Positions 22,744 to 34,976 of a DNA stretch of 64,000 bases are shown here, piece by piece. Source of the stretch: Heterobasidion occidentale (lineage: Eukaryota > Basidiomycota > Agaricomycetes > Russulales > Bondarzewiaceae). Position 1 is the first letter of the stretch, and every line of letters starts with the position of its first letter. The notes beneath the pieces are model-generated. The model was not told the DNA's origin. It searched no databases and worked only from the letters and a program-made list of their open reading frames with translations. A program made the position numbers and the translations under genes. Where the stretch lies: positions 1,922,001 to 1,986,000 of the forward strand of contig JBCAQO010000007.1 of assembly GCA_039111635.1 (NCBI GenBank), read 5' to 3'.

Positions 22744-24451
22744 ATGCCTGATACAATCTCAAGGTACGTGCACGATCCTCTCTCAACGCAGTCAATCCAA
22801 CCCACTTCTTATTTTTGCTCAGCACAACCACTCCTGCCATTCCACGGCTGCCATCCGACGTTGCAGACGAGTTTTCCGCTGGCTTGCAAACTACCAGCGC
22901 AGCCTCTGCACCCTTCCACGTCCATTCTATCCCCCCCGAGATACTCACCTGCATCTTCGTCTGGCTCATCACCCTCAACCCGGTTGTCGGACCATGGGGC
23001 AATATGTCGTCGCATACTCGACTCGCCTGGATCGTACCAGCGACACATGTGTGCGCGCGTTGGCGCGCCGTAGCAATCGCAAATCCATGTCTCTGGACAG
23101 AGATCAATCACAATACCATCGGCATCGAGTGGGCTCTGGAGATGGCGCGTCGCGCCTGTCAAGCGCCTATCGATGTGTACACGGATGCAGACTGCATGCC
23201 GCTCTTGGACTGCGTCGTCGAACACATCGACCACGTGCGGCACCTTCAGCTCAGAGATATCCGTCAAGGCAACATGACCTCGGTCCTCGCGCGCCTCAAC
23301 CGCCCCGCGCCAATGTTGGAATCTGTCGAGATCTACTGTAGGAGCACGAGCACGCTGCCTACAGACCTTTTTGCAAACACCACCCCACGCCTGCGCCACG
23401 TCTGGCTTAGCGACTGCTACGTCCCCCCAAATCACACCGTATTGTCGGCAAGCCTTGTCTCACTGAAAATTCACATGTGGACGACTGATCGGACGCCACT
23501 GGAATACACCTACGATGAGCTACTTGACGTCCTCGAGCGAATGCCGGACCTCGAGGTCCTACATCTCAACCCCCTCCCGTTGCCTGGCCCTGCCTCGCTG
23601 GGAAAGTCCCGCAGCGTCTCCCTCCCGCACCTCGACGTGCTACGTCTTGAAGGTGGTCTGGGTGGCTGTTGCCGTCTTGCAGCTAGCCTGGATCTCCCTG
23701 CCCATACCTCGATCCGGATGATATGTGTATCTTTCTCAGACAACAGGGAGGACTGCCATCCGCTTGTCCCATTCATCACCGAGCGGATCGCCGCGGCAGC
23801 CACGATACACCCCATCGAGCATCTCTACATGAACGGCGCGTGGGCTACATTCATCAGGCTTTCCTTCGGACCTCTCAAAGCGCACACGACCCGATTCAGC
23901 GCTCTGCCTCTCGACGTCGCCATTCGTTTTCCATTGCCCGACGGCGAGGTCCCCCGCTGGTTTCTCGAGTCCGTCTGCGCCGTGCTTCCGCTCGGCGGGC
24001 TGCGAGAGCTGTCGGTAGACACGGGCTACGAGAGTTGGTTCCAGCCAGGGCACTGGCAGGAGACGCTCCGCCCCGCGAAGCGAGTGGAGACGGTAAACGT
24101 GCGGGGCGCGGCGGCCAGGCATCTCGTGAGCTCGCTCAGGATGGAGTCGCGTGCGGGCGAGCCGCCAGATGAAGCACCGACTCTGCTATTTCCGGATTGA
24201 AAACCCTCGCCCTGTGGGAGCTGTTGGGCATCCACGACGTCGCGCCAGGGACACCGCGATCAGATGAAGAGCTCGTGGGAGCACTCGCTTCTCGCACGCC
24301 GAAGGCACCGCTCGAGACGCTGAAGCTTTTGGATTGCAATGTGCAGAAGAAATGGATAGAGACCTTTGAAGCCGTCGTGCCTACTGTCATCATGGATTCT
24401 GACGCTCGGTTCCCGATACCGTTCCTTTACCGCGGCAGTAAGCATGAGTGA
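22744..24451 (+). CDS. F-box protein of the MPD(T/S)ISSTTP family, member 1, copy 1
   Basis: Likely a substrate-recognition subunit of an SCF ubiquitin ligase. Exon 1, 22744-22763, encodes only MPDTIS plus two bases of the next codon. A 59-bp intron (GTACGT..CTCAG) joins it to a long exon. The F-box lies at about residues 38-85: IPPEILTCIFVW, then THVCARWRAVAIA and CLWTEI. After it come degenerate leucine-rich segments (HIDHVRHLQLRD, LPHLDVLRLEGG, LYMNGAWATFIRL). One missing C near 24195 (TTTCCGGATTG against TTTCCGGCATTG in the second copy) creates an early stop at 24200; beyond it the frame continues to 24451 (FLYRGSKHE). I treat that as one gene with a probable sequence error, because the second copy reads through this point. 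Confidence 0.72.
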
Positions 24452-25282
24452 TCGGTAGGAAATCGAGGGCCTCAGCGCAGCATGCCGCAATTCTGTTTTC
24501 TCCCACCGATTCTCAATGTACGTACGTGATCTGAATCTAACAAAAGCTGAGAGTGGGTCCATGCCTTTGAGACGTTGACAGGACAATAACGTGACCGCTT
24601 TTTAACTATCGAGGTGCAAAACACGGTCTCATCTATCCCTCCACATCGGCCGAATTGCGGACGTGTCCGGCTAGGTTTCAGCATCCCGTGGTCGCTGCTC
24701 GCAAGCTTCCGTGCATGGACCGTACCGTACCCCGCGCGGCCGCCGTGACGTCCTCGTGACCACGGTGCACTACCTAGTACAAGACCGCCGCAAGCCTCGT
24801 CATCACGTCCAGCTGCTCGCTGCCATGTACGAGTACAGGCACCACCCATCCACATCGCACCCACGCAGGAGAGCTCCGCCCTGCGCGCTCGTGATCGCGG
24901 TGTCGAGAATTGTACCGCACGCTGAATGGATTTCACCCTTCATAAGCAGCCGCTGTCCGGCCTCTTTCCTAGCCTTGCCTCGAGCAACAAGCGCCGAGCA
25001 GCGGCATCCTTCGACGACCCAGGTTCCTCATAATCATATAATTATCACCATATTTTGTTGACCCTGTGTACATGAATGACATTTATTCTCGAACGTGAAT
25101 GCACTCACCGTCCCGGGCGTGATCGAGGAGTGAGCTCGCTTTGCGAGGAGTCGAGGACGAAGGGTTCCCCAATGTCACGGACAGAGAAGGTTGTGACAAG
25201 CGCGTGACCTTGCTCTACTGCTGATGCCCTTCTCCACGTTCTGGCAGCCCACATCTTCCTTACGAAGGGAGGACTGAGAAAT
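24452..25282. other. Conserved 3' flank of the F-box gene
   Basis: No gene is supported here. About 24455-24870 matches the 3' flank of the tandem paralogue (39230-39560), and part matches, inverted, the flank of the pseudogene (56140-56340). Shared blocks include GGGCCTCAGCGCAGCA and TTCTGTTTTCTCCCACCGAT. The duplication unit therefore extended well beyond the coding sequence. Confidence 0.55.
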
Positions 25283-25417
25283 ATGCCTGATTCAATCTCA
25301 AGGTAAGTGCATAATCCTCTCTGAATGCAGTCTATCCAACCCACTTCTTATTTTGCTCAGCACAACCACTCCTGCCATTCCACGGCTGCCATCCGACGTT
25401 GCAGACGAGTTCTCCGC
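25283..25417 (+). CDS. 5' fragment of F-box family member 2, cut by gap
   Basis: Exon 1, 25283-25302 (MPDSIS), an intron GTAAGT..CTCAG, and the first 57 bases of exon 2, before the run of Ns. It is identical in layout to the start of the gene at 37513, which I take to be the same locus on the next contig. Confidence 0.7.
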
Positions 25418-25517
25418 NNNNNNNNNNNNNNNNNNNNNNNNNNNNNNNNNNNNNNNNNNNNNNNNNNNNNNNNNNNNNNNNNNNNNNNNNNNNNNNNNNN
25501 NNNNNNNNNNNNNNNNN
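25418..25517. other. Assembly gap, 100 N
   Basis: Exactly 100 Ns, the conventional filler for a gap of unknown size. Sequence on its right repeats the last 12.1 kb on its left. Confidence 0.98.
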
Positions 25518-26545
25518 ATACTCGCTCGGCGGGTCGTTCGCACCCTCGCACGGGAACACGACGCCGGCACGCTGCCCCACCCATTTGCCTTCACATAGTA
25601 CGCACGCACATCCAAAACAATATGCGGCGGTGCGACGGAGGCACCGTGGTGCAGTGGCGCCGTGGCGGCAGGCGCTCAAGTAGTGGCGTCGCTCTCACCC
25701 GTCCCGCTCCTGAACACTCATTCACTCGTGATTATGCGTGCATGAGCACCCGCAGGGGTTCGGATCATGCGTTGACAGGCTGCACCTCAGGCCCAGGTCC
25801 GCCGCCCTGCCCTGCCCTGTCAGGCTGCGTCGCGCATCGCGCATTGTGCATCGCAGGCACTGCTCGTCGAGATATACATCAAGAACGCACGCACACCGGT
25901 TAGTCATCGTCCCGAGTCACGAGTCTCGAGTTCCGAGCGCACACTCAGCACACGAGCCTCTCTGCAAGTCCGTCCATCCATCTGCCTGCGAGTCCGTCGG
26001 AGAACGCAGAGTGCGGCGTGATGGGTGGGAAGGTGGCATACACACACGACAGTGAATGTCGCGTCGTCGTCGTCGTCGTCGTCGATAGCAGTGGCGGCAC
26101 CCCAGCTTGTGCTTGCACCACGGCGTGGACGCGTAAGGCCGCGCGTGGGGGGGGTGGGGGTCAGCAGCACAGGGCGCGCGCCGTCTAGGACTTGTGACCG
26201 CATGGACTGCACACCGCTCCACCAGTTTGGGAGATGGATGGAGTGAGGTTGATGGGCGAATATGAGGACCTCGCCCACCTTGCGCACGGGACGGCTGGCT
26301 TTTGTGCGAGGTCAGGCACGGAGGCTAGCGAGGCGGTCCGCTTTTAGAGTCGTCGGTCACACCATTCTAGAGACTTCCAGGTCTCGCCGTACGGCGTGGC
26401 CTATCTAGCAGATTGAAACCAATAATCTCGTGTGAAGTGAGTCTACGTCTGTGCGTGGTAACTTACATCAAGACTCTGCCCCATCTAGCCCTTGACTCTC
26501 TCTGATGTTCCCTTGAATCCGTACAAACAAAAAGCCTTGTAGCAC

Positions 26546-28640
26546 TCAATATGTGACCGCAGACGACCAGGGAAATATGAAGTACCTGGGACCGTCGCGG
26601 GATTTCAACCTGATGGTGTCCAGAGGAGCTCGTAAACCCTTCCGCTCTTCGAGTACTTTGATCGCTGTCTCTCGGAAATCCTTCCCTTGGGGGTCCATGT
26701 CATCAATGCAGGTTAGGTCGAGAGTCCGAACGCGAGGAAACGGAACCGTTGTCGTGCAGGGTGCGTTTTCACCAGAGGTCACTACAGGACGGAGCGCGTC
26801 GATCAATCGCGATGCACGGTTGCCGTCATAGAGGTAGATATGCCGCAATTGTTGACATTGAGGTGGCAGCCAGTAACTAGCCAGCGGGGGAGACAGGTAA
26901 GAGAGGGCCACTCCATGGAGAGCGTTGAGAGATCAGGAAGGCAAAGGGCTTCATAGATCGCACGCAAAGGATCCATGTCTCTAGCATGGCGGAATCTATA
27001 ATTGATATGGATATAAACGTCGCCTTCAGGGTATTGCGTTTGTCGTGGGGGGTAAGACGATTTCCAAGCCTTGATTTCGAAGCCATGCGAAGAGGACACA
27101 CTGAGCCCACGCCAAGGCTTCTTGTCGCCAGAGTTGCCGCTCACGGTCCTGATGACTGGAACGAGGGCAGCGAGATCATTGTGGTTTTCACCTGCATCAA
27201 AGCAGAGGTTGAGCACTGTCGCCTGTAGGGCTTGAATGCTTTTGATAACGACAACACATTCCCGCATTGACCCTTGCAGCTCAATTTCCGACAGGTGAGG
27301 GAGTCCGATGGGGGTCCGCCTGATATGATCGTTCACATCTCCAATTGGTGAGATCTGTGGAAGATAGTTGTCCATGCGTAGAACTTCGAGGCGCTGCATT
27401 TTTTCCAACAATTCAAAAAATTGCATCAGCGAAGGTCTGTGGCTCTGATCACGATGCCAATGTGCCATACGCAGATCCAGCGTGGTCAGATTCGTCAGGA
27501 TCGGAGAGGCCCAAGAGATGGCGAGTCCAGAAAGTTGGAGGATGCGGAGGCGAGGAATGTGTGAAGCGAATAGATTTTGAGGAATTCTCAGTACCCTTTT
27601 GGACATGAGCGAGAGGGATTCCAAGATGGGGGCAGGTTCGACGAAAAGTCGCAAGAAACCTGCAAGGTCATCCACGAGATCTGAGATTTCGAGCGTTTCA
27701 ATGCGAGACAAGAGAGGCAAGAGCATCAATAGATTGAGGGGCTTCACCGGTCTTGATCGAAGGCTTGGCATAGCAGACGAGTGTACCATCAGAGGTGCTT
27801 CCTTCGCACGCCTCAACATCTCGGCCATCCATTTCTCGCCGAGGGCCAAGCTAGTGACTGTTCCCCAGAGGTAAGCATGAGCCAAAGCGGCCTCGCGCCA
27901 GCGATGGCAGACATGAGATACATTGATTAGGGAGCGGACTCTGTCCTCCGGAAAACGCGTCTGATCTTGGCCGCAAAACCAGAAGATGCGTGCCAGGATT
28001 TCAGGGGGAATGCGAGACACTGGACGACATCCATTGCGTAGCCAGCAGACGACTGATAACGCGCGGCGCAGGTTCAGTAATTCGGCCTCCGGAATCCGTA
28101 GTGCCTGCTTGGGATTACCATTGTATGCATCATTGATGACGGCATCCAGGGTTGGAAACCTCGGGCGCGCGATCTCCGCCCAACAGCCGGTAGCTCTGAA
28201 TGCCGAAAAGTGAAAGTAGTCAGTCGAACCTCAGACTGAGGTGTGGCAAGACAACATACTCGGGATTCAAGACATCTCTTGCGGATCCAAGCTTCGGCTC
28301 AACTGCCTGACTGCCATGCAAGAAAGTACAAGCTAGATCGCTGGAAGAAAAGTCAGACACGGAAGAAAATGCCTCGCGTCGGGCGCGACCACACGAAACC
28401 AGGCTGTTCAAGTTGAATATCTCAACATCGAGTACTTGCAAGGGATCGATGGCATGGCTTGTCACGGCGACAGAGTTGATGAGCGCGTTGAGCGTCTTGA
28501 GCCTAACGCCCATGGAAACCGTCCAATGATCAGGTTTGCTGCCCGATGTACAATGTAAATATGCCACTGGTTGAGTAATCGCGGAACACACACCTCGGAT
28601 CGAGTGCGTCTTTGGGCACCGCAGTAGGGTTGTCGGACAT
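26546..28640 (-). CDS. F-box/leucine-rich protein, copy 2
   Basis: Likely an SCF substrate adaptor. Exons: 28594-28640, 28260-28502 and 28195 downward. Introns are GTGTGT..GTTAG and GTATGT..TTCAG, and phases agree. Start MSDNPTAVPKDALDPR. The F-box (about residues 155-200) is IPPEILARIFWFC...VSHVCHRWREAALAHAYLW. Leucine-rich segments follow: LSRIETLEISDLV, IPRLRILQLSGLAI, LTNLTTLDLRM, MQRLEVLRMDNYL, LPHLSEIELQGSM. The frame open to 26803 ends TATVHRD, but a better LRR-like continuation (LRHIYLYDGNRASRLIDAL, VRTLDLTCIDDMD) lies in another frame ending at 26546. The switch near 26905 is present in both copies, so it is a real frameshift or an unrecognised splice, not a private error. Confidence 0.7.
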
Positions 28641-28716
28641 GATGGCTGCTATGAGGAGTAGTGGGGGGTTGGCTTGGTAGCGACGATGAATGTGAGATGT
28701 GGCAGCCGTAGCTTGC

Positions 28717-28723
28717 TATATAA
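28717..28723 (-). promoter_or_regulatory. TATA box of F-box/LRR gene, copy 2
   Basis: TATATAA, read as TTATATA on the coding strand, about 77 bp upstream of the ATG at 28640. Same as in copy 1. Confidence 0.5.
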
Positions 28724-29091
28724 GCGCAATCGCAGAATCTCAATGTTTGAATCACAATAGATGCTTTTGTCCTTAGGCTGCTAGTACGCACCACAAGGGT
28801 TACCCAGGGATGGCCAAAACACTCCGACGTGGCTGTTCATGCACAAAAGACATTATGCGTATACAGTCACTATCTCTGCGGAGTCGGCGTCCCAGTCGCT
28901 GTGTTCCTATGGGTCGGTCCACAACCCTTTCAAGCGTCAGATCAGAATGCAATGTTTTCTATCGATCGATGTTGGTCGAGACACCTCTTCCCGGGACGGC
29001 AGGACGACGACAAATATCGTGCGTAGGATACGTTGGTCCACAGAGATGGGCTGCGTCGCTGTGCGGGGAAGTGAACTTGGAAATCATCATA

Positions 29092-29911
29092 AGCTCCGGT
29101 AGTAGGGCTCTGTCATGGGCATTGATGAGCGCGCCCGTCACGACGAGTTTGCGGTGTCACGCGTTGCTATGATCTTCATGTTGTGTTCGTCGCTCCAAGA
29201 CTCGGAGAGCCCTTTCGCCTCTCTGCGCTTTGTTTCTTCAGGCGTTGTGTGCTAAAAAAGCTACTGGCCGGTTCCCTGCAGCAGTCCGACGGCCTATGAT
29301 GTGCCAGCTGTTTGGTGCTATGCGACTGCTATGCGTCGTTCTCGTCCCACTTGTTTCACACTCGACTGCTCATGATGCCTTGCTCTTTCTCTACCGCCTT
29401 ACTGTCTTGAACGTCCGGGTCACGACCTCATGACTATGCACCGTGTCTCCTCTTATGAGTCGAGGGAATTTACAGCAGACGCGGCGAGGGCGCGCGCTCT
29501 CCGGTATGCTCGCTGCTTGTTCTTATCCCCTTTTCCCTCTGCTTAGTAGCTGCGCGCGCCACCACTCATCCCCTGCGACAACAGTCGCATCAATCGTATG
29601 CTTGCTCGCTGCTCGGTGTCACCGTCCACCTTCCCGCGCTTGCTTGCCAAAGTCTAGCCTCTCCACGACCCTGCGGTCTTGCAAAGCTGCAAGCAGATCG
29701 GGCTCGTCTCTGGATCAACACTGTTCAACCACTCAGTGGCTGCCCATACCCACATTTCGAGATGCATACGCCTAGGCGACGCGCGCGCAGTGCTCTCCCC
29801 TGCCTGTTGCCCATCGCCCGTCGGATTCTGCGAGCACCTCCGCACAAACAGGCCGCCCGAACGCAAATCATAGTTTCTCGCAGTCATTTCCAAGACAATC
29901 GCTGATGCGAC
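29092..29911 (+). repeat. Dispersed repeat family A, decayed copy 3 (second version)
   Basis: Same sequence as 16860-17680, present again through the 12.1 kb duplication. There is no functional gene in 28724-30322. Confidence 0.55.
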
Positions 29912-30322
29912 GTGACGGATGACCTGTCGATATAAATCGGCGACATCATGAGAGAGGAAGAAGGACGAGGGCCAGCTGCGAACACGCTCCGTTGGTGCCC
30001 CGCGTGCCCATATGCTGTGTGGGCCCTCCTTCACTCCCAATCCAGGGCTTTACTTGAATAGGCGTACTGTACATACTTGACTTCTTAGCTACTTGAGCTG
30101 CGCTGGGTTTGCAGCACCTGCGCTGAGATCGCGCTAGTAGTAATCTCCGAAAGAGTGTCGGCTGGCTCTTGAAGACGACAATCGTCGTAAGGAAGTACCA
30201 CAAGAGTCAAGCTCAAAATGATTCCGTGCCTCGATCCGCAAGTAAGAAGAACAAGACGTAGAATACGGAAGATAGATGAAAGGAATTCTGAATACATCCG
30301 CGTATAGTGCGACACAAGGTAC

Positions 30323-31476
30323 TTATAATCGCCGACGATATTGCCCGACCATATGTAGCCCTGGCACTCCGAATATCTCGAAGATAGGAGAGCCTTGTGC
30401 AGACAAATCAAGGGCTTCAGAGCCTTTGCTATGCGTCTCTTGCTGTTGAGCGCGCACGCGAATCGCCTCCGTCAAGTCATCGCTTTGACCACCCAGGATA
30501 AACCTGGTGACAAGAGCAGCAGAAAGTCTTTCGAGTAGCGGCGATTGGTCGAGATGTGATGCGGCCTGAGTGCGTAGACACTCTTGGATGGTTGAAACTG
30601 CGTTATCCAGGTCCCGAAAATGCCGTGTATGAAAAGACCGTGAAATGAGGGCATTGGCGAGGCCAGACATGGAGGCCGATCGTTTGATATCGGATGCTCC
30701 ACGCAAGTCCACAGCCTGGCGGAATAGGAATATGGCAGAATCGATACCCGAGATCGACGCAGCCTGGCAGAATTCTATCACGGTAGCGAGGGCGAGATTG
30801 ATCATTGCAGACAATTCGCCTTCGCTCGCGCGAGCTGCATAGCGCGAATACCCCTAGAAACCGTAAAGATTATTAAAATGAGTTGCTACGTAAGAAACCG
30901 CAAAATAACATACCCCGAGCCCTTCATTGCTTGCAATGCCATTGTCAGCCATCGTGCCGGGGCTCATCAGGTTCGAGAATTCTTCGAACAGCTTAAGAGC
31001 CTCGTCCAACGCCGAAACCTGGTCTGTCCAGATATATTTGACCACCAGAGACAACGCAAGGTTGTTCAACAAGGTTATTCGGTTAGGGTGAGTCACGGGA
31101 CGAAGATCAAGGGCTTCGTGAAGGAGAAGCAGAGCAGTTGCAAGAGACGGCAGTTGACTCGCTTCCTTGCACTCCTTCAGAACGGAGCTTGCAAGCCCAT
31201 CTAATTCGTCTAGATCCAAGCCTGTATCTTTTTCGTTGTCTGAAAGCTCGAGGAATCCCTCCACCTGCTTGCATGAGAAGGTCATAAGATTGAGACGGTT
31301 AAAATGAGGTGGAAACCCGTACAGGAGGGTCTGACATAGACTTTCGTCGATGATTCAGCTTTGGTCTCAATGAAGGAAGAGAAAGCTGAACATACAATGT
31401 CTGGTATTTCCAATTCAGTTACTGTAGCAGAGGTATCTCGTTCAGCCATTGAATCAGCTATGGGACTGTCGTTCAT
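30323..31476 (-). CDS. TPR-repeat protein, copy 2
   Basis: Same gene as 18092-19245. Exons are 31396-31476, 30914-31264 (or 31267) and 30323-30853. I see no coding difference from copy 1. The following stretch 31477-33056 mirrors 19246-20823 and has no supported gene. Confidence 0.55.
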
Positions 31477-33056
31477 TATTAATACTGAGCGTTATGCGTG
31501 TTGAGGAGGGGTGTTGTGGTAGCATTAGCATGTCAATGCGAGACCGATAGATATAGCGAGTGACACGCACCAGAAACGCGAACTTAGACACAGGATCACT
31601 TATATTATCGTCTGCGATACTTTGAGTGTGAATGAAGCTGCACTGCAGCGGTTGGTTATATGGCGATGTTCGTTCAATGACACTGCCGGACAGCAGATCA
31701 TACTTGGATTTGGAAGCAAGACGCGCACACTGCATATTACATGAATATGTTTGCTGATAAGCGCGCAATCAGTATAGGGTACGTACTTTTCAATCTGTGA
31801 ACATGCGACAGATCCCAACTCGTCTGAAGAATCTCAATTGTTGGCACTTTTGGATCATTACCATCGTGTTGTGAACGTGCGGAGAAAGTGTCTTTCTAAG
31901 GAGGCACGTTGGCATTCATAGAATCAACCACGTAGAATTTCCCTACTACACGGTTCCTCGGACAAGAGAAGGTCAAGGCCGTGTTGATAGACAAACACAG
32001 AGAAAGAAGAAATGAAGGCGCACAGTATACATGCGGCATTTGCACAAGGCTGTGTGCACACGCTTGGAGCATTCCAACTAGAATATCCTGATCGAAATCA
32101 TGTCTGCTTTAGAGCTTGACGATCATGTCGCCACCCATAATCCGGACATTGGGGACCAGTTCCAAATACTCCATCGTCTTGGTTCGGTAACCAATCACCT
32201 GGCCCATGTTCATGTCCTATGCTTCTGTTTAAGAATGTTAGCTACTAAGACGAGAGTGCGAGGCTATACGGCGCAAGGACTTTATGAGCGCCAATCATTT
32301 TCAGGTTTCAAGGGTCGACACATTGAGGGAACATTGCAAGATAAGGAGAATGCAGACGTCAGGATGCAGGGTACGGATGTAGAACATACTGAAAGGTGAT
32401 AAACGAGGTAGGCAAGTGAGCAAAGAAGGAGGTTGCAAACGCCTGTTTTGGTGACAACGCTGGTCTCTGGAGTGATGATGCACGTCAATGATCTATGGCA
32501 GCTTCAAGACTCCTCTTGCACGAGCGAAGGGAAACACGTACATGATGCCCTACAACTCAACATGCGGCCCAGTCCAACATCCCGAGCAGTCAGATACTGT
32601 CGCAGAAGAACTGAGAGATTGCATTGCGGAGTTAGTCTAGCTCCCTTGGTTGCATAGAAAGACTAGCTGCTTAGTGACAGGCACAGCGCTTCAGCGTGCA
32701 ACTGCTAGTCCTTGTCGATGAAGAGATAACATTAATCAAAAGACGTTTGCGGCTCGGATAGTCTCCTTTCGCTTTTCTAGGATAGTTTTGGGGCAACTGC
32801 TGTAGAAGCTGTCAAGAACTGGACTGGCTGAGCTCTAGTTGATGAAATAAAGTCAATGAACGATGATGTTGTCGGTGGAGTGATTATTTCGAAAGGTAGA
32901 AATTGAAATTATTGGAATTAAAAAGCCCGGAGAGGATAAACGATAGCATACATGCAGACCAGATGCCCTCGGTCATCCCGGAGAGAGATACGCACGATGT
33001 TCATTCAAAGCGTCCTAACTTGGATACTCAAGAGACCTTGAAACGAGTATTGAACG

Positions 33057-34233
33057 TCAAGCGTTGGAAACTGCCCAAGGAGTATCAGAAAAACATACCT
33101 CAGCGTTCTTCTTCGGAAGAAGTTTCACAACGAGTTGTTTCTTGATCTCCTGCCCTTGGTCCCCGAAGTACCGCTTCGTCTCGAAGCTCCAGTGTAATGA
33201 GCCAATGATCCAATTTTGAAGGCCGTCAATGTACAACTGAACCTGGCGATCGAGGTCGGGGCCCCAAGATGAAGCGAGCGGCGAGTAAACTCGAAGGCAT
33301 CGATGGTGTCTTTGCAAAGTTCACCAACGCTGTCAATCGCTTCCTGCAGCGAAAGACTTTGCTGATTCATGATGACGGTGATCATGTTGTGATTGTCACC
33401 TCGAGACTGCTCGACGTTGTAAGAGAAGATATCCTGATAAACGAACGCAAGGATCAAAACACAAGCTGAACGAGCAAGATAGACAAAACCTCACGTTAGT
33501 CCATGTCACTAGATCATTTGTCGCATTCTCAAGGATTTCTATGGAAGGGTGCTTCATGACCATGTCGGGGAGGTCGATGCAGGCGGCGTATTCGATGAGG
33601 GCAAAGCAAGGCTTGCATCCGCTGGTATTCCGTCGGAGGGCAGTATACGACTCAAGGTCAGGGATATTGTTGTGTTCACGATCAAGAGCTTGTTGCGTCA
33701 CTGCGCGAAAGAAGAGCACCATCGTATCGATGAATCGCTGAGTGCAGTTGGGACCTCCGTCTTGTACAAAGCACCCAAAGAAACTGTAAAATCATCAGAA
33801 ACTGCCCGAAGATGATTTCTGTGTATGAGAAAATTGGGGGATAGACTTACCACTTGGCCAACTTCCCAACCGCCTTATTCGTCTCAAACCCGACCGGATC
33901 ACTCAACGCGCCTATGACGCAATCCTTCATGCTATCGATATCTTTGACATCGAACTCGTCCGACCAGTCGTCCAGCTTGAACAGGTAGTTCATGTAATCC
34001 GCACAAACGCGCAGACGGCCCTTGTCCGCGTCAGGATAGCACATGGCCGCGAGGCTCCCGGCTTTGAGGTCTTTGAATTCCCGGCACTTCTTCGCAGTCA
34101 TGGGAGCACTAGCAAGGAGCCAGGACTCGGAGGCTGCGGCGACTTCATGTCCATGGGGGTTGGTGCAGATGGGATACCGACAGTAAGAGATGAAGTCGGG
34201 AAGATTGAAAGTGCCGTGCTCGATGTAAGACAT
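33057..34233 (-). CDS. Sesquiterpene synthase, copy 2 (one-base deletion)
   Basis: Same gene as 20824-22000. Exons: 33851-34233, 33495-33783 and 33057-33433. The first donor is a normal GTAAGT here. Exon 3 lacks one base near 33273 (GATGAAGCG against GATGAAAGCG), which breaks the frame after FTRRSL, downstream of both metal-binding motifs. Copy 1 has the intact exon 3 and this copy has the intact splice site, so a functional allele is easily read from the pair. 34234-34976 is intergenic as in copy 1. Confidence 0.85.
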
Positions 34234-34976
34234 GAACGGAGAGTAATGAGAGGGAAAGGAACAGGGAGAGGAAAATGAGGATGGGCCCTGAAGCTCCTCT
34301 GCGGGTATTCTTTAAATCGCCTGACAATATCGCAAGAAACATGGAAAGGCTCTCAAGGTTTCGAAAGCTGCGTTTCATCTTTTCACCTGATTTGCTTGCA
34401 TGTCGACCCTCAAACATCCATGCTACGCGTAAGAGCACAGGGATACGAGTGAGAGTCATTAGTCAGTTGTGAGAGAGCTCGATAACTTACATGAGTGATG
34501 CACCGAGCATGTTTGGTCAGAGCATCGGACGGGTGAAAGTTACGACGCTCCATAAATCCCAGACGCTAACCAAAGCACCGATGGTGTGAAACCGTCTCTT
34601 CTCTGAGTGATCCCGAGCATCGCGGCGTGGTTCAGAGCATGCTAGATTCGGTATGTAGTGTGGACGAGATTGCCTGTCATTAGGACAGGACGTTTGCTGG
34701 GGGATATCAATGGCAGAGGGTCAAAGAGAGATAGGCAATGTAGCTGCCAATTGGCTCGTACTCAACGTGCGACGAGAGACCTGTGATCGCAGACTAGCTA
34801 CATCAGAATGCATTTCCTGCTCTGATACGGTTTCGAGAACAAGGAGTTCCCCAATGTCACGGTTTGGGACAGAGAAGGTTGTGACGAGCGCGTGACCTTG
34901 CTCACGAGAATTTTGAATAGCCCCTCTCCAAGTTCTGGCAGCGCGCATCTTCCTTACAAAGCGAGGACTGAGAAAT

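Larger units (their letters stand above)
13290..25417. repeat. 12.1 kb duplicated segment, copy 1 (suffix of left contig)
   Basis: From ATACTCGCTCGGCGG at 13290 to TTCTCCG at 25417, this segment matches 25518-37646 in the same order and orientation. I see only scattered substitutions and single-base indels between the copies. It ends exactly at a 100-N gap, and its counterpart begins exactly on the other side of the gap. This is the geometry of an unmerged contig overlap. Confidence 0.9.

Noticed and set aside
22815..22822. Non-ATG start for the F-box gene
   Set aside because: The frame opens at TTG, but an upstream ATG exon of 20 bases with consensus splice sites supplies MPDTIS and is conserved in all paralogues.
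20824..24451. A secondary-metabolite gene cluster around the terpene synthase
   Set aside because: No tailoring enzyme, transporter or pathway-specific regulator is recognisable nearby. F-box and TPR neighbours do not indicate a cluster.
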